6,759 nt of DNA from NCBI GenBank assembly GCA_030691295.1, contig JAUYEQ010000567.1, positions 1 through 6,759 on the forward strand, read 5' to 3'. The position numbers and the translations under genes are program-made. The stretch is from Bacteroidota bacterium. Lineage in GTDB: Bacteria > Bacteroidota > Bacteroidia > Bacteroidales > Prolixibacteraceae. Numbering within the stretch: the first letter of the stretch is position 1; each line of letters starts with the position of its first letter. The notes under the pieces are model-generated. The model saw only the letters and a program-made list of their open reading frames with translations. It made no database searches and was not told where the DNA came from. Below are positions 1-5,497 of this stretch, piece by piece.

Positions 1-194
1 AATTGTTTGAGTGGTTTCTGGTATTCCTGAATAAAAATTTGCTCAGTGACATTCTTAATTTTCTCTCCTCTTTTAATTGCTTTGTAAGCTTTTGAATTAC
101 AATTGTGAGAGCAATATTTTGTTGTGGTTTGTTTAGCAATAAAACGATTGCTGCACCATTCACAAACTTTCTCTATTTCTAATCTACTGCTCAT
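1..194 (-). CDS. Zinc-ribbon/HTH excisionase-like protein, N-terminal part (runs off left edge)
   Basis: The reverse strand is open from an ATG at 194 to the window edge (64 codons plus 2 bases), beginning MSSRLEIEKVCEWC. Four cysteines, C11-x2-C14 and C28-x3-C32, form a small zinc-ribbon-like knuckle, followed by a lysine/arginine-rich stretch (KAYKAIKRGEKIK). This N-terminus is typical of a Bacteroidota family in which the zinc knuckle precedes a MerR/excisionase-type helix-turn-helix, usually encoded beside a tyrosine recombinase; that family assignment is from memory. The HTH itself would lie beyond the left edge and is not seen. The gene starts 225 bp from the 3' end of mnmE and reads away from it, as expected for an excisionase or regulator at the end of an integrated element. 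The reading frame and start are secure. The role as recombination directionality factor is inferred. It could instead be only a transcription regulator. Confidence 0.72.
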   Translation of the reverse strand, partial: MSSRLEIEKVCEWCSNRFIAKQTTTKYCSHNCNSKAYKAIKRGEKIKNVTEQIFIQEYQKPLKQ

Positions 195-208
195 TTATTT
201 CGCCAATT

Positions 209-227
209 TATAGTCCACTATAGTCCA
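209..227. repeat. Tandem direct repeat TATAGTCCA x2, 10-bp period
   Basis: TATAGTCCA occurs at 209-217 and again at 219-227, so the two copies sit on the same face of the helix. They lie 15-33 bp upstream of the zinc-ribbon/HTH start codon, inside its likely leader or promoter. The arrangement fits an operator or an integrase/excisionase arm site, but the binding protein is unknown. Confidence 0.6.
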
Positions 228-282
228 AATTGTGTACAACCTTTGAGTAAAATATTAAGCTAATATACAAATTTTTATTTTA

Positions 283-303
283 CGGTACAAATGCGGTACA
301 AAT
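283..303. repeat. Tandem direct repeat CGGTACAAAT x2, 11-bp period
   Basis: CGGTACAAAT is present exactly at 283-292 and 294-303, separated by one base. The core GTACAA recurs at 234-239 and the shorter TACAA at 266-270, giving four copies in about 70 bp in the same orientation. This is more ordered than the surrounding AT-rich sequence would give by chance and resembles arm-type binding sites of a tyrosine recombinase or a regulator (inference). Confidence 0.6.
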
Positions 304-324
304 TTGATCAAAACAAGCAGTATT

Positions 325-366
325 TTCAATTACTAGTGATAATCTAATATTTCAAAAGTAATTGAA
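325..366. repeat. 10-bp perfect inverted repeat with 22-bp spacer
   Basis: TTCAATTACT at 325-334 is the exact reverse complement of AGTAATTGAA at 357-366. The spacer (335-356) is AT-rich. With a 22-base loop and no T tract it is a poor terminator. A spaced dyad of this kind next to an element boundary suggests a dimeric regulator site or a part of the attachment region, but AT-rich DNA produces such dyads readily. Confidence 0.45.
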
Positions 367-419
367 TATTAATAATTTAATGATTGATGTTGTGATTTTA
401 TAATTAATAATAATCATAA

Positions 420-437
420 TTATTTGCCGATGCAGAA
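420..437 (-). other. Putative attachment site at mnmE 3' end
   Basis: The last six codons of mnmE, encoding FCIGK plus the stop, read TTCTGCATCGGCAAATAA. This matches in position, and closely in sequence, the 18-bp thdF/trmE 3'-end site used by Salmonella genomic island 1 and relatives (established knowledge). Here an excisionase-like gene lies immediately beyond it. No second copy exists in the 419 bases to the left, so the partner site would be at the far end of the element outside the window. Assignment as att is inference; the sequence is conserved anyway because it encodes the catalytic C-terminus. Confidence 0.4.
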
Positions 438-1814
438 ATTCTTAAAAATATGCCCTAAAATCTCATCATTTGATATTTCTCCTGTGATTTCACCAAGGTA
501 ATGAAGGCATTCACGTATGTCTTGTGCAAGAAAGTCGCCTGAGATTTTATTTTCGAGGCCAACATTCACTCTTTCAATGGATTCGTGTGCGTGGGTCAAT
601 GCTTCGAAGTGACGCGCGTTCGTTACAATCACTGCATCTTCGCTGATTGAATCCAACGAAACCGCATGTTGCATTTCCTGAATCAGCTCATCAAGATTGG
701 TTTTTTGCTTAGCGGCAATAAAAACCAGTTTTTCGTTATCCGAAAAGTTCATTTTTCGGAGTTCTGCCAAGGTTTCCAGGTTGCCATTATCCATTTTGTT
801 GGCGGCAATTATCAGATGCTGATCCGTCAATCTTTCCCTTATTTTATCAATTCTGCTGGCAATTATATCTAATTTATTTTGAGTATCAATAACAAGAATT
901 ACAACCGTTGCCATATCAAGCTTACTGTAGCTTCGTTCAATGCCAAGTGTCTCAATTTCGTCAGTGGTTTCGCGGATTCCGGCTGTATCGAAGAATCGAA
1001 AAGCTGTACCGTGAATATTCACCACATCTTCAATTACATCGCGTGTCGTGCCATGAATGTCGGAAACAATGGCTTTTTCCTCATTTAGAAGCGCATTCAG
1101 TAGGGTAGACTTCCCTACATTGGTATCACCAATAATTGCTACTGGAATTCCGTTTTTGATTACATTGCCCAACTGAAAAGAATCTTTCAACTTCCGAAGA
1201 ATGGTCTCAATTTTTGAAACCAGTTTTTTAAGTTGTTCACGGTCAGCAAATTCAACATCTTCTTCACTGAAATCAAGTTCCAGCTCAATCATGGCGATAA
1301 AATGCAGCAATTCGCCCCGAAGATTGGACAATTCTGATGAAAATCCTCCGCGCATTTGATTGATGGCCACTTTCTGAGCGGCACGGTTAGTTGATGCAAT
1401 CAGGTCGGCTACAGCTTCTGCCTGAGAAAGATCCATTTTCCCGTTCAGAAAAGCCCGTTGCGTAAATTCGCCGGGAAGGGCCATGCGTGCACCTTTGGTA
1501 ATCAGCAGTTGTAGAATGCGTTGCTGAATATAAACGGATCCATGACAGGTAATTTCGATCACATCCTCGCCGGTAAACGAATGTGGCGCACGAAATACCG
1601 AAACGACCACTTCGTCAATCAGTTCATCGCCATCTGAAATACTTCCAAAATGCAAAGTATTTGGGTGCTGATCAACCAGTTTTTTACCTGATTTTGGCGA
1701 CTGAAATATGAAATCAGCAATTTCAAGGGCTTTTTCTCCTGAAATACGAATAGCAGCAATGGCTCCCATTCCGGGAGAAGTTGCTATGGCACAAATTGTT
1801 AATTGATCGAGCAT
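420..1814 (-). CDS. mnmE: tRNA modification GTPase MnmE (TrmE/ThdF)
   Basis: MnmE, with MnmG, installs the carboxymethylaminomethyl group on C5 of wobble uridine 34 in certain tRNAs, using a methylene-folate one-carbon unit and a K+-dependent GTPase switch in the cytoplasm. The 464 residues match the family's usual length. The N-terminal folate-binding domain occupies roughly residues 1-120. The helical domain is split around a G domain of about 220-380: G1 is GDTNVGKS (229-236), G2 is GTTRD (255-259), G3 is DTAG (276-279) and G4 is NKMD (339-342). The essential C-terminal CIGK ends the protein at 461-464, so the gene is intact despite the adjacent mobile-element gene. The start MLDQLTICAIAT is the normal family start. 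The gene is last in a minus-strand run behind three glycosyltransferase genes (57-bp gap), and a -7 element just upstream could give it its own promoter. Its DNA is visibly more GC-rich than the transferase genes. Confidence 0.97.
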   Translation of the reverse strand: MLDQLTICAIATSPGMGAIAAIRISGEKALEIADFIFQSPKSGKKLVDQHPNTLHFGSISDGDELIDEVVVSVFRAPHSFTGEDVIEITCHGSVYIQQRILQLLITKGARMALPGEFTQRAFLNGKMDLSQAEAVADLIASTNRAAQKVAINQMRGGFSSELSNLRGELLHFIAMIELELDFSEEDVEFADREQLKKLVSKIETILRKLKDSFQLGNVIKNGIPVAIIGDTNVGKSTLLNALLNEEKAIVSDIHGTTRDVIEDVVNIHGTAFRFFDTAGIRETTDEIETLGIERSYSKLDMATVVILVIDTQNKLDIIASRIDKIRERLTDQHLIIAANKMDNGNLETLAELRKMNFSDNEKLVFIAAKQKTNLDELIQEMQHAVSLDSISEDAVIVTNARHFEALTHAHESIERVNVGLENKISGDFLAQDIRECLHYLGEITGEISNDEILGHIFKNFCIGK

Positions 1815-1834
1815 GAATCAAAAATTTAATGCCA

Positions 1835-1842
1835 CAAAAATA
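1835..1842 (-). promoter_or_regulatory. Candidate -7 promoter element for mnmE
   Basis: On the minus strand this reads TATTTTTG, an exact match to the Bacteroidota -7 consensus TAnnTTTG, 20 bp before the mnmE start codon. This would give a leader of about 14 nt. No TTTG-like -33 element is seen at the expected 19-21 bp distance. An internal promoter would allow mnmE to be expressed apart from the transferase genes. Confidence 0.35.
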
Positions 1843-1871
1843 CACTATTTGAAGGAATTAGTAATTTTTTG

Positions 1872-2684
1872 TTATTCAAACTTGAACTTTTTGAAGTAGA
1901 TTACGGGCAACTCGACACAATTCAGTTGTTTTTTCTGAAACCAAACATTTAACAAACGTTCAGCAATAAATCCAAGAATTCGTTTCTGATAATCGGTATA
2001 GTTGTTTAAATCTATTCTGCGCTCAAATTCGAAAAGCACATCGAACCACCAAGACATAAACTCCTGAAAATGTTCGTCTTTCATTATAAACATGTTATTG
2101 GCGTATAGTCTTTTTCCTTTCAGTACTGAATTAAAAGCATCTAAATATTCAGGACATTTTTCACTAATTATCGATTTCAATAAGTTAAGATCAGCAATGT
2201 CATGATATCGGCTATAATGAGTCTCAACTGTATATTTCAATTTACGCGCCTGTGGTAAAATAGCATCATATTGACTGAGTAAAGTATTTATTTCCAGTTG
2301 ATTTAGTATTCTTGGTACAAATAGGGATGTATTCTTAGTATATATAAGTCCAAACCGCTTTTTATACAATCCGGCAGGGTAATAGAGTAATCGTTTCAGT
2401 CGATATAAAAACGGCTCTGCTGGAGCAGTAAAGAAACGGCGGTAATGGCAACTTCCGGTTATTTCTTGCGAGGTGTTTTTCCAGACCCAATAAATTCCGG
2501 TTAATTCACTGTAAAAAGAATTCTTTGCCGATATATTTTCACCCGTATCGTCTCCAGGAATGATTTGATTTCCAGACACAAGTGCATTCCCAGCCATAAG
2601 TGGCTGATAAATTGGATCAATATTTATAATTTGTCCGTTTTTATAGTGGAAACAATAAATCTTAATATCGGGTACTTTCGTCAT
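1872..2684 (-). CDS. DUF4422 family glycosyltransferase
   Basis: A 270-residue cytoplasmic protein with the conserved signature of the DUF4422 family, found in capsule, exopolysaccharide and LPS-type glycan loci. In order these are IKIYCFHYKNG near the start (8-18), DDTGENIS (45-52), ELTGIYWVWKN (60-70), GSCHYRRFF (77-85), YANNMFIMK (194-202) and the C-terminal LGFIAERLLNVW (237-248). The length is normal for the family and there is no signal peptide. Members are regarded as transferases adding a hexose-type sugar to a growing glycan, but donor and acceptor cannot be read from sequence. The gene follows the family 2-like transferase gene by 26 bp and precedes mnmE by 57 bp, which suggests one transcript. 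No polymerase, flippase or sugar-nucleotide enzyme accompanies it in the window, so it more likely extends a core or lipooligosaccharide than makes a capsule (inference). Confidence 0.87.
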   Translation of the reverse strand: MTKVPDIKIYCFHYKNGQIINIDPIYQPLMAGNALVSGNQIIPGDDTGENISAKNSFYSELTGIYWVWKNTSQEITGSCHYRRFFTAPAEPFLYRLKRLLYYPAGLYKKRFGLIYTKNTSLFVPRILNQLEINTLLSQYDAILPQARKLKYTVETHYSRYHDIADLNLLKSIISEKCPEYLDAFNSVLKGKRLYANNMFIMKDEHFQEFMSWWFDVLFEFERRIDLNNYTDYQKRILGFIAERLLNVWFQKKQLNCVELPVIYFKKFKFE

Positions 2685-2710
2685 TTTGCTCTATTTGTGC
2701 GATAAATCGT

Positions 2711-3454
2711 TCATATGCCGAATATTTTGCAAATGTAGGCACTAATACGTTTTGTGCTTATTTTAAGGCTTTTAACCCATTCTTTTTCGTTAATGTTGTA
2801 CCTTATCTTTCGATGGTCACCCAAATGCCTGACATAACCATCGACCAGAATAACTCCCCTGAAATGATATTTGTGATAATACTCGTTACTTAAATCAATT
2901 TCATCCGGCCAGTTCGAATAAGGCTTAATTAGTTCATAATCTTTGGTGCGACGTAAGCTGGGATTAAAAGTAAAGCCATGAAACCCATCTTGAAAGCCAG
3001 TCTGAAGATATTTGTAGCCAACTCCGTCTTTGGTGTGATTAACCTCCATTTCAAGCGGATGCTTGTTTGTGTCGTTTTGTTCGCGCAACCAAACATTGAT
3101 TATTTTGTCGTTTTCGTGCAATATTGAAAACGATTTTTCGATAAAACTGTGACGATAAAAGAGCCAATCGTCTTCGCAATGAAAAATATAGTCGGTCTTC
3201 ACCAGGCTGTATGCCCTGTCGATACTACGCAACTGACCTATCTGAGGATCGTTGTAGAGTGTCGTGAATTTTATTTCGGGGAAATCTTTCAGAACTTGAT
3301 TGAGCTTTTCAATGGCAGGACTGTCTTCGATTATTATAAATTCCTCGATAGGGTAGGTGTTGTATTTCAGGAAACTGCTCAAAGTTGGACCTAGCAAATC
3401 GAACCTTTTACAACTGGTTAAAACGAATGTTACTTTATTATTTATCTCCTGCAT
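2711..3454 (-). CDS. Glycosyltransferase, GT-A fold, family 2-like
   Basis: A 247-residue protein opening with a Rossmann-like strand, KVTFVLTSCKRFDLL (7-21), that begins the nucleotide-sugar-binding GT-A fold. It continues with IIEDS (41-45) and LRSIDRAYSLVKTDYIFHCEDDW (75-97), where E94-D95-D96 takes the place of the metal-binding DxD motif. Later motifs are GFTFNPSLRR (160-169) and HLGDHR (210-215), the latter with histidines typical of the C-terminal metal or acceptor site. There are no membrane segments, so it should act at the inner face of the membrane on a lipid-linked or core acceptor. Its sugar specificity is unknown. The ATG at 3454 lies 45 bp after the previous transferase gene and no good promoter is seen between them, so the two are probably co-transcribed. 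It is distinct from, not a duplicate of, the next transferase. Confidence 0.85.
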   Translation of the reverse strand: MQEINNKVTFVLTSCKRFDLLGPTLSSFLKYNTYPIEEFIIIEDSPAIEKLNQVLKDFPEIKFTTLYNDPQIGQLRSIDRAYSLVKTDYIFHCEDDWLFYRHSFIEKSFSILHENDKIINVWLREQNDTNKHPLEMEVNHTKDGVGYKYLQTGFQDGFHGFTFNPSLRRTKDYELIKPYSNWPDEIDLSNEYYHKYHFRGVILVDGYVRHLGDHRKIRYNINEKEWVKSLKISTKRISAYICKIFGI

Positions 3455-3499
3455 GGGTTTTCTGTTTATCTAAGTTAATTCATTAAAACTAATAAAAAG

Positions 3500-4288
3500 C
3501 TAAAGCCTTTTTTTTCTGAAAAATCTATCGTAAATCACTCCGAAAATTCCTTGTGGAGAAAGCTTAAAAACATCGTCAGAATTGGCAAGGTTGATTAAAA
3601 ATCTCTCTTTAATCAATTCCTTTTCAGCTAAATAATGCTTTCCAAATTTGTTTTCGATATTATAGTTGCTTAATCTTTTCTTCAGCAAATCAAAACGTTC
3701 GGTCAGAAAATCAAGGTTCAGGCATTTGTAATGAAGCAATTTAATATCGTCTTTTTTATAGTATTTAATTTGCCCAGTTGGATAACATTTGTGGCAGCCA
3801 GTTTTATAATTAATTTCTTCAATCAGATTGGGATTGAAGATGATGCATTTAGATAAGTGGCGATTATCCTTAATTCCATTCGTTATTTCCAGAAGGCTTT
3901 TGGGGGGATAATTTTCTGCGTACATATCAAATCCATGTGGTTTAATAATGCTTACCCCAAGTTTTTTCAGCTCATCCAACTTCGAAATCAACTGCGAGTG
4001 AAAGAGAATTTCATCAACATCACAAACAATAACCCAATCGGCTTTTCCACGACTTTCTTTCCAGATATTGTTTTTTATCTCCAGATAAATATCATCGCGT
4101 ATTTCTCCATTCGATGAATAGTTGCGTACTTCAGCCTTTGGATAAGATTGGATGATTTTATGCGAACTATCATCCGATTCGTTATCCATGATGACAATTT
4201 TCTCGCAAAATGGGGCATAATAATCCAGAACATAAGGAAGAATTCTTTCTTCATTCCAACATATTGAATAGTAATGAATAACGCTCAT
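3500..4288 (-). CDS. Glycosyltransferase family 2-like protein (Glyco_tranf_2_4 type)
   Basis: A 262-residue GT-A protein, first gene of the minus-strand transferase run. Residues 1-20 (HYYSICWNEERILPYVLDYY) carry the NEE motif (12-14) of the Glyco_tranf_2_4 group, in which an enzyme reads 'new event' text in Asn-Glu-Glu followed by the helix LPYVLDYY. DNESDD (35-40) forms the second nucleotide-binding strand, DWVIVCDVDEIL (84-95) contains the metal-binding DVD at 90-92, and LLHYK (184-188) supplies the C-terminal histidine. Families with this pattern include GT92-like enzymes. The C-terminus is basic (FFRKKRL), suited to peripheral contact with the inner membrane. A TACCTTTG element upstream suggests it starts the operon. 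The coding DNA is AT-rich (about 35% GC in a sampled 60-base line against about 48% in a sampled mnmE line), as is common for exchanged surface-glycan genes. Substrate unknown. Confidence 0.84.
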   Translation of the reverse strand: MSVIHYYSICWNEERILPYVLDYYAPFCEKIVIMDNESDDSSHKIIQSYPKAEVRNYSSNGEIRDDIYLEIKNNIWKESRGKADWVIVCDVDEILFHSQLISKLDELKKLGVSIIKPHGFDMYAENYPPKSLLEITNGIKDNRHLSKCIIFNPNLIEEINYKTGCHKCYPTGQIKYYKKDDIKLLHYKCLNLDFLTERFDLLKKRLSNYNIENKFGKHYLAEKELIKERFLINLANSDDVFKLSPQGIFGVIYDRFFRKKRL

Positions 4289-4313
4289 TCAAAGGAATTT
4301 TTTATTTCAGCCT

Positions 4314-4321
4314 CAAAGGTA
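4314..4321 (-). promoter_or_regulatory. Candidate promoter for the glycosyltransferase-mnmE run
   Basis: The minus strand reads TACCTTTG, an exact TAnnTTTG match, 25 bp before the start codon of the first transferase gene, giving a predicted leader of about 19 nt. About 18 bp upstream of it lies a T-rich GTTTT stretch (4340-4344 on the minus strand), a weak stand-in for the -33 TTTG. It sits back-to-back with the fabG promoter. Confidence 0.45.
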
Positions 4322-4347
4322 GAAGAATTATTTATAGCTAAAACTAC

Positions 4348-4355
4348 TATATTTG
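4348..4355 (+). promoter_or_regulatory. Candidate -7 promoter element for fabG
   Basis: TATATTTG matches the Bacteroidota -7 consensus exactly and lies 31 bp before the fabG ATG, predicting a leader of about 25 nt. No TTTG is found at the ideal -33 position. Only 26 bp separate it from the divergent -7 element, so the two polymerases would compete or share a regulator. Confidence 0.45.
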
Positions 4356-4386
4356 CTGCGCGAAATAATATTAATATTCTATTACT

Positions 4387-5133
4387 ATGAAACTTCTTGA
4401 AGGAAAAACAGCCATAATTACTGGCGCATCGAGAGGCATTGGAAAAGCAATTGCCATCAAATTTGCGGAAGAAGGTTGCAATATAGCCTTTACCGATCTT
4501 TTTGACGATGAAAACATGAAAAACACAGAAGCAGAGTTGAATGCCATGGGCGTAAAAGCCAAAGGTTTCGCTTCGAATGCTGCAAGTTTTGAAGATACTG
4601 ATCGTGTTGTTAACGAAATAGTTGCCGAATTTGGCGCTGTTGATGCGTTGGTGAACAATGCCGGTATCACGAAAGATACTTTGCTTATGCGAATGACTGA
4701 AGATCAATGGGATGCCGTAATTAATGTAAACCTGAAATCGGTTTTCAACTTTACAAAAGCTGCTCAGAAAATCATGTTGAAACAACGTTCAGGTTCAATT
4801 ATTAACATGAGTTCGGTAGTTGGAGTAAGCGGAAATGCAGGACAATCAAACTATTCAGCATCAAAAGCCGGTATCATCGGATTCACCAAATCAATTGCCA
4901 AAGAACTCGGTTCACGCGGAATCCGTTCGAATGCAATTGCTCCAGGTTTTATTATTACCGAAATGACTGCCAAAATTCCGGAAGATGCCCGCAAACAGTG
5001 GGAAGCAGCCATTCCGTTAAAACGTGGTGGTACAACTGAAGAAGTTGCCAAAGTTGCCCTTTTCCTTGCGTCAGATCTTTCATCGTACGTGAGCGGACAG
5101 GTAATTAACGTTTGTGGCGCGATGAATACTTAA
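4387..5133 (+). CDS. fabG: 3-oxoacyl-[acyl-carrier-protein] reductase FabG
   Basis: FabG reduces 3-oxoacyl-ACP to (R)-3-hydroxyacyl-ACP, the first reduction of each type II fatty-acid elongation cycle, as a cytosolic tetramer. The 248 residues have the family's usual length and a complete short-chain dehydrogenase set: the cofactor loop TGASRGIG (12-19), NNAG (90-93), catalytic N115, S143, Y156 and K160 with the standard 13- and 4-residue spacings, and IAPGFI (184-189) after the active site. The second strand ends in an aspartate (AFTDL, D37) instead of the small or basic residues of NADPH-specific FabG, as I recall for many Bacteroidota FabGs. This may shift preference towards NADH. The start MKLLEGKTAIITGAS is standard. 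The gene stands alone, without acpP, fabD or fabF in the window, and is bounded by its own promoter candidate and a terminator. Other SDR roles cannot be fully excluded, but similarity over the whole length favours FabG. Confidence 0.93.
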   Translation: MKLLEGKTAIITGASRGIGKAIAIKFAEEGCNIAFTDLFDDENMKNTEAELNAMGVKAKGFASNAASFEDTDRVVNEIVAEFGAVDALVNNAGITKDTLLMRMTEDQWDAVINVNLKSVFNFTKAAQKIMLKQRSGSIINMSSVVGVSGNAGQSNYSASKAGIIGFTKSIAKELGSRGIRSNAIAPGFIITEMTAKIPEDARKQWEAAIPLKRGGTTEEVAKVALFLASDLSSYVSGQVINVCGAMNT

Positions 5134-5156
5134 TAATCAGATTTAAAATATACTCA

Positions 5157-5185
5157 GGCCGGTCGCATTTGCACCGGCCTTTTTT
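5157..5185 (+). terminator. Intrinsic terminator after fabG
   Basis: GGCCGGT (5157-5163) pairs perfectly with ACCGGCC (5173-5179) around a 9-base loop, CGCATTTGC, which can form two further GC pairs. A run of six Ts follows at 5180-5185. It lies 23 bp beyond the fabG stop and is the strongest hairpin in the window. Confidence 0.93.
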
Positions 5186-5209
5186 ATAGAAATACGTTCA
5201 GTCTCCCCA

Positions 5210-5224
5210 TTTTTTTTTTTTTTT
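5210..5224. repeat. Homopolymer run of 15 T
   Basis: Fifteen consecutive Ts follow CCCCA, then CA and five Ts. It has no hairpin before it, so it is not a terminator in itself. It marks the left end of the coding remnant and may be a slippage hotspot, a scar of rearrangement, or an assembly weak point. Confidence 0.85.
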
Positions 5225-5315
5225 CATTTTTGAGACTCTCAGTAAGCCAATCTTTTGCGACCCCGAGATCTCAGGCTTCAATGAGATCGTAATAAGGGTT
5301 AAAAATGCAGATCCA

Positions 5316-5336
5316 CAATATTATCATTTAATATTG
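5316..5336. repeat. 8-bp inverted repeat inside the coding remnant
   Basis: CAATATTA (5316-5323) and TAATATTG (5329-5336) are perfect reverse complements around a 5-base loop. The stem is nearly all A/T and there is no T tract, so it is a weak hairpin. It may be incidental. Confidence 0.4.
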
Positions 5337-5497
5337 GTAAAACAAGGAGATACACAGAATAAAGAAATATTCTTTACTGTCCCTGAATGGATGAAGGAAA
5401 ATAAAGTTTATCTACTAAATCCATATGGAAAAGATATAGGAAAGGTATCTTGAAATAATAAAAACAAAAATAAAGAGCTATTATATTCATTCCCAAA

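Larger units (their letters stand above)
195..419. other. Gene-free repeat-bearing region between mobile-element gene and mnmE
   Basis: This 225-bp stretch holds no credible ORF and is very AT-rich. Its left half carries two short tandem direct repeats and scattered TACAA motifs. Its right half carries a 10-bp inverted repeat. It must contain the promoter of the leftward zinc-ribbon/HTH gene, and the best -7 match on the minus strand is TACTTTTG at 353-360, which overlaps one arm of the inverted repeat, with no good -33 partner. It also receives transcription leaving mnmE, yet no GC-rich terminator hairpin is present. By position it is a candidate attachment-site arm region of an element inserted at the mnmE 3' end (inference). 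Confidence 0.5.
5190..5453 (+). pseudogene. 5'-truncated coding remnant of unknown family, with poly-T tract
   Basis: One frame is open from just after a TAG at 5187 to a TGA at 5451-5453. From 5232 it encodes 73 residues of protein-like sequence (beginning ETLSKPIFCDPEISG, with YYHLILVKQGD and FFTVPEWMKENK in the middle and ending NPYGKDIGKVS), rich in alternating hydrophobic residues as in a beta-sandwich domain. No ATG or GTG start exists upstream, and the fabG terminator ends only a few bases before the frame opens, so a 5' part cannot be hidden nearby. The frame is preceded by 15 Ts (5210-5224), then CA and five more Ts. The best reading is the C-terminal end of a longer gene whose front was lost by deletion or rearrangement; I do not recognise the family. 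A non-coding region that happens to stay open is possible but less likely given the composition. It ends 44 bp before the next gene. Confidence 0.5.

Noticed and set aside
195..419. CRISPR array or tRNA gene at the element boundary
   Set aside because: The repeats are 9-10 bp, occur only twice each and lack uniform spacers; no cloverleaf or CCA-type tRNA end is found.
2730..2737. TACATTTG (-7 like) on the minus strand before the DUF4422 gene
   Set aside because: It lies inside the upstream coding region, without a -33 partner; matches of this degeneracy are expected by chance in several places of an AT-rich window.
3494..3512. AAAAAG/CTTTTT hairpin overlapping the stop of the first transferase gene
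   Set aside because: The stem is almost all A-T and short. It might attenuate a little, but it is too weak to call a terminator and the next gene follows at once.
3857..4117. 86-residue plus-strand frame inside the first transferase gene
   Set aside because: Antisense shadow of a well-supported glycosyltransferase, with no own promoter or family features.
1872..4288. Complete capsule or O-antigen locus
   Set aside because: Only three transferases are present. No flippase, polymerase, length regulator, exporter or sugar-nucleotide synthesis gene is seen on either side.
4285..4785. 166-residue open frame on the minus strand opposite fabG
   Set aside because: It overlaps the clearly real fabG in antisense and has no recognisable domain; it is a shadow of fabG codon use.
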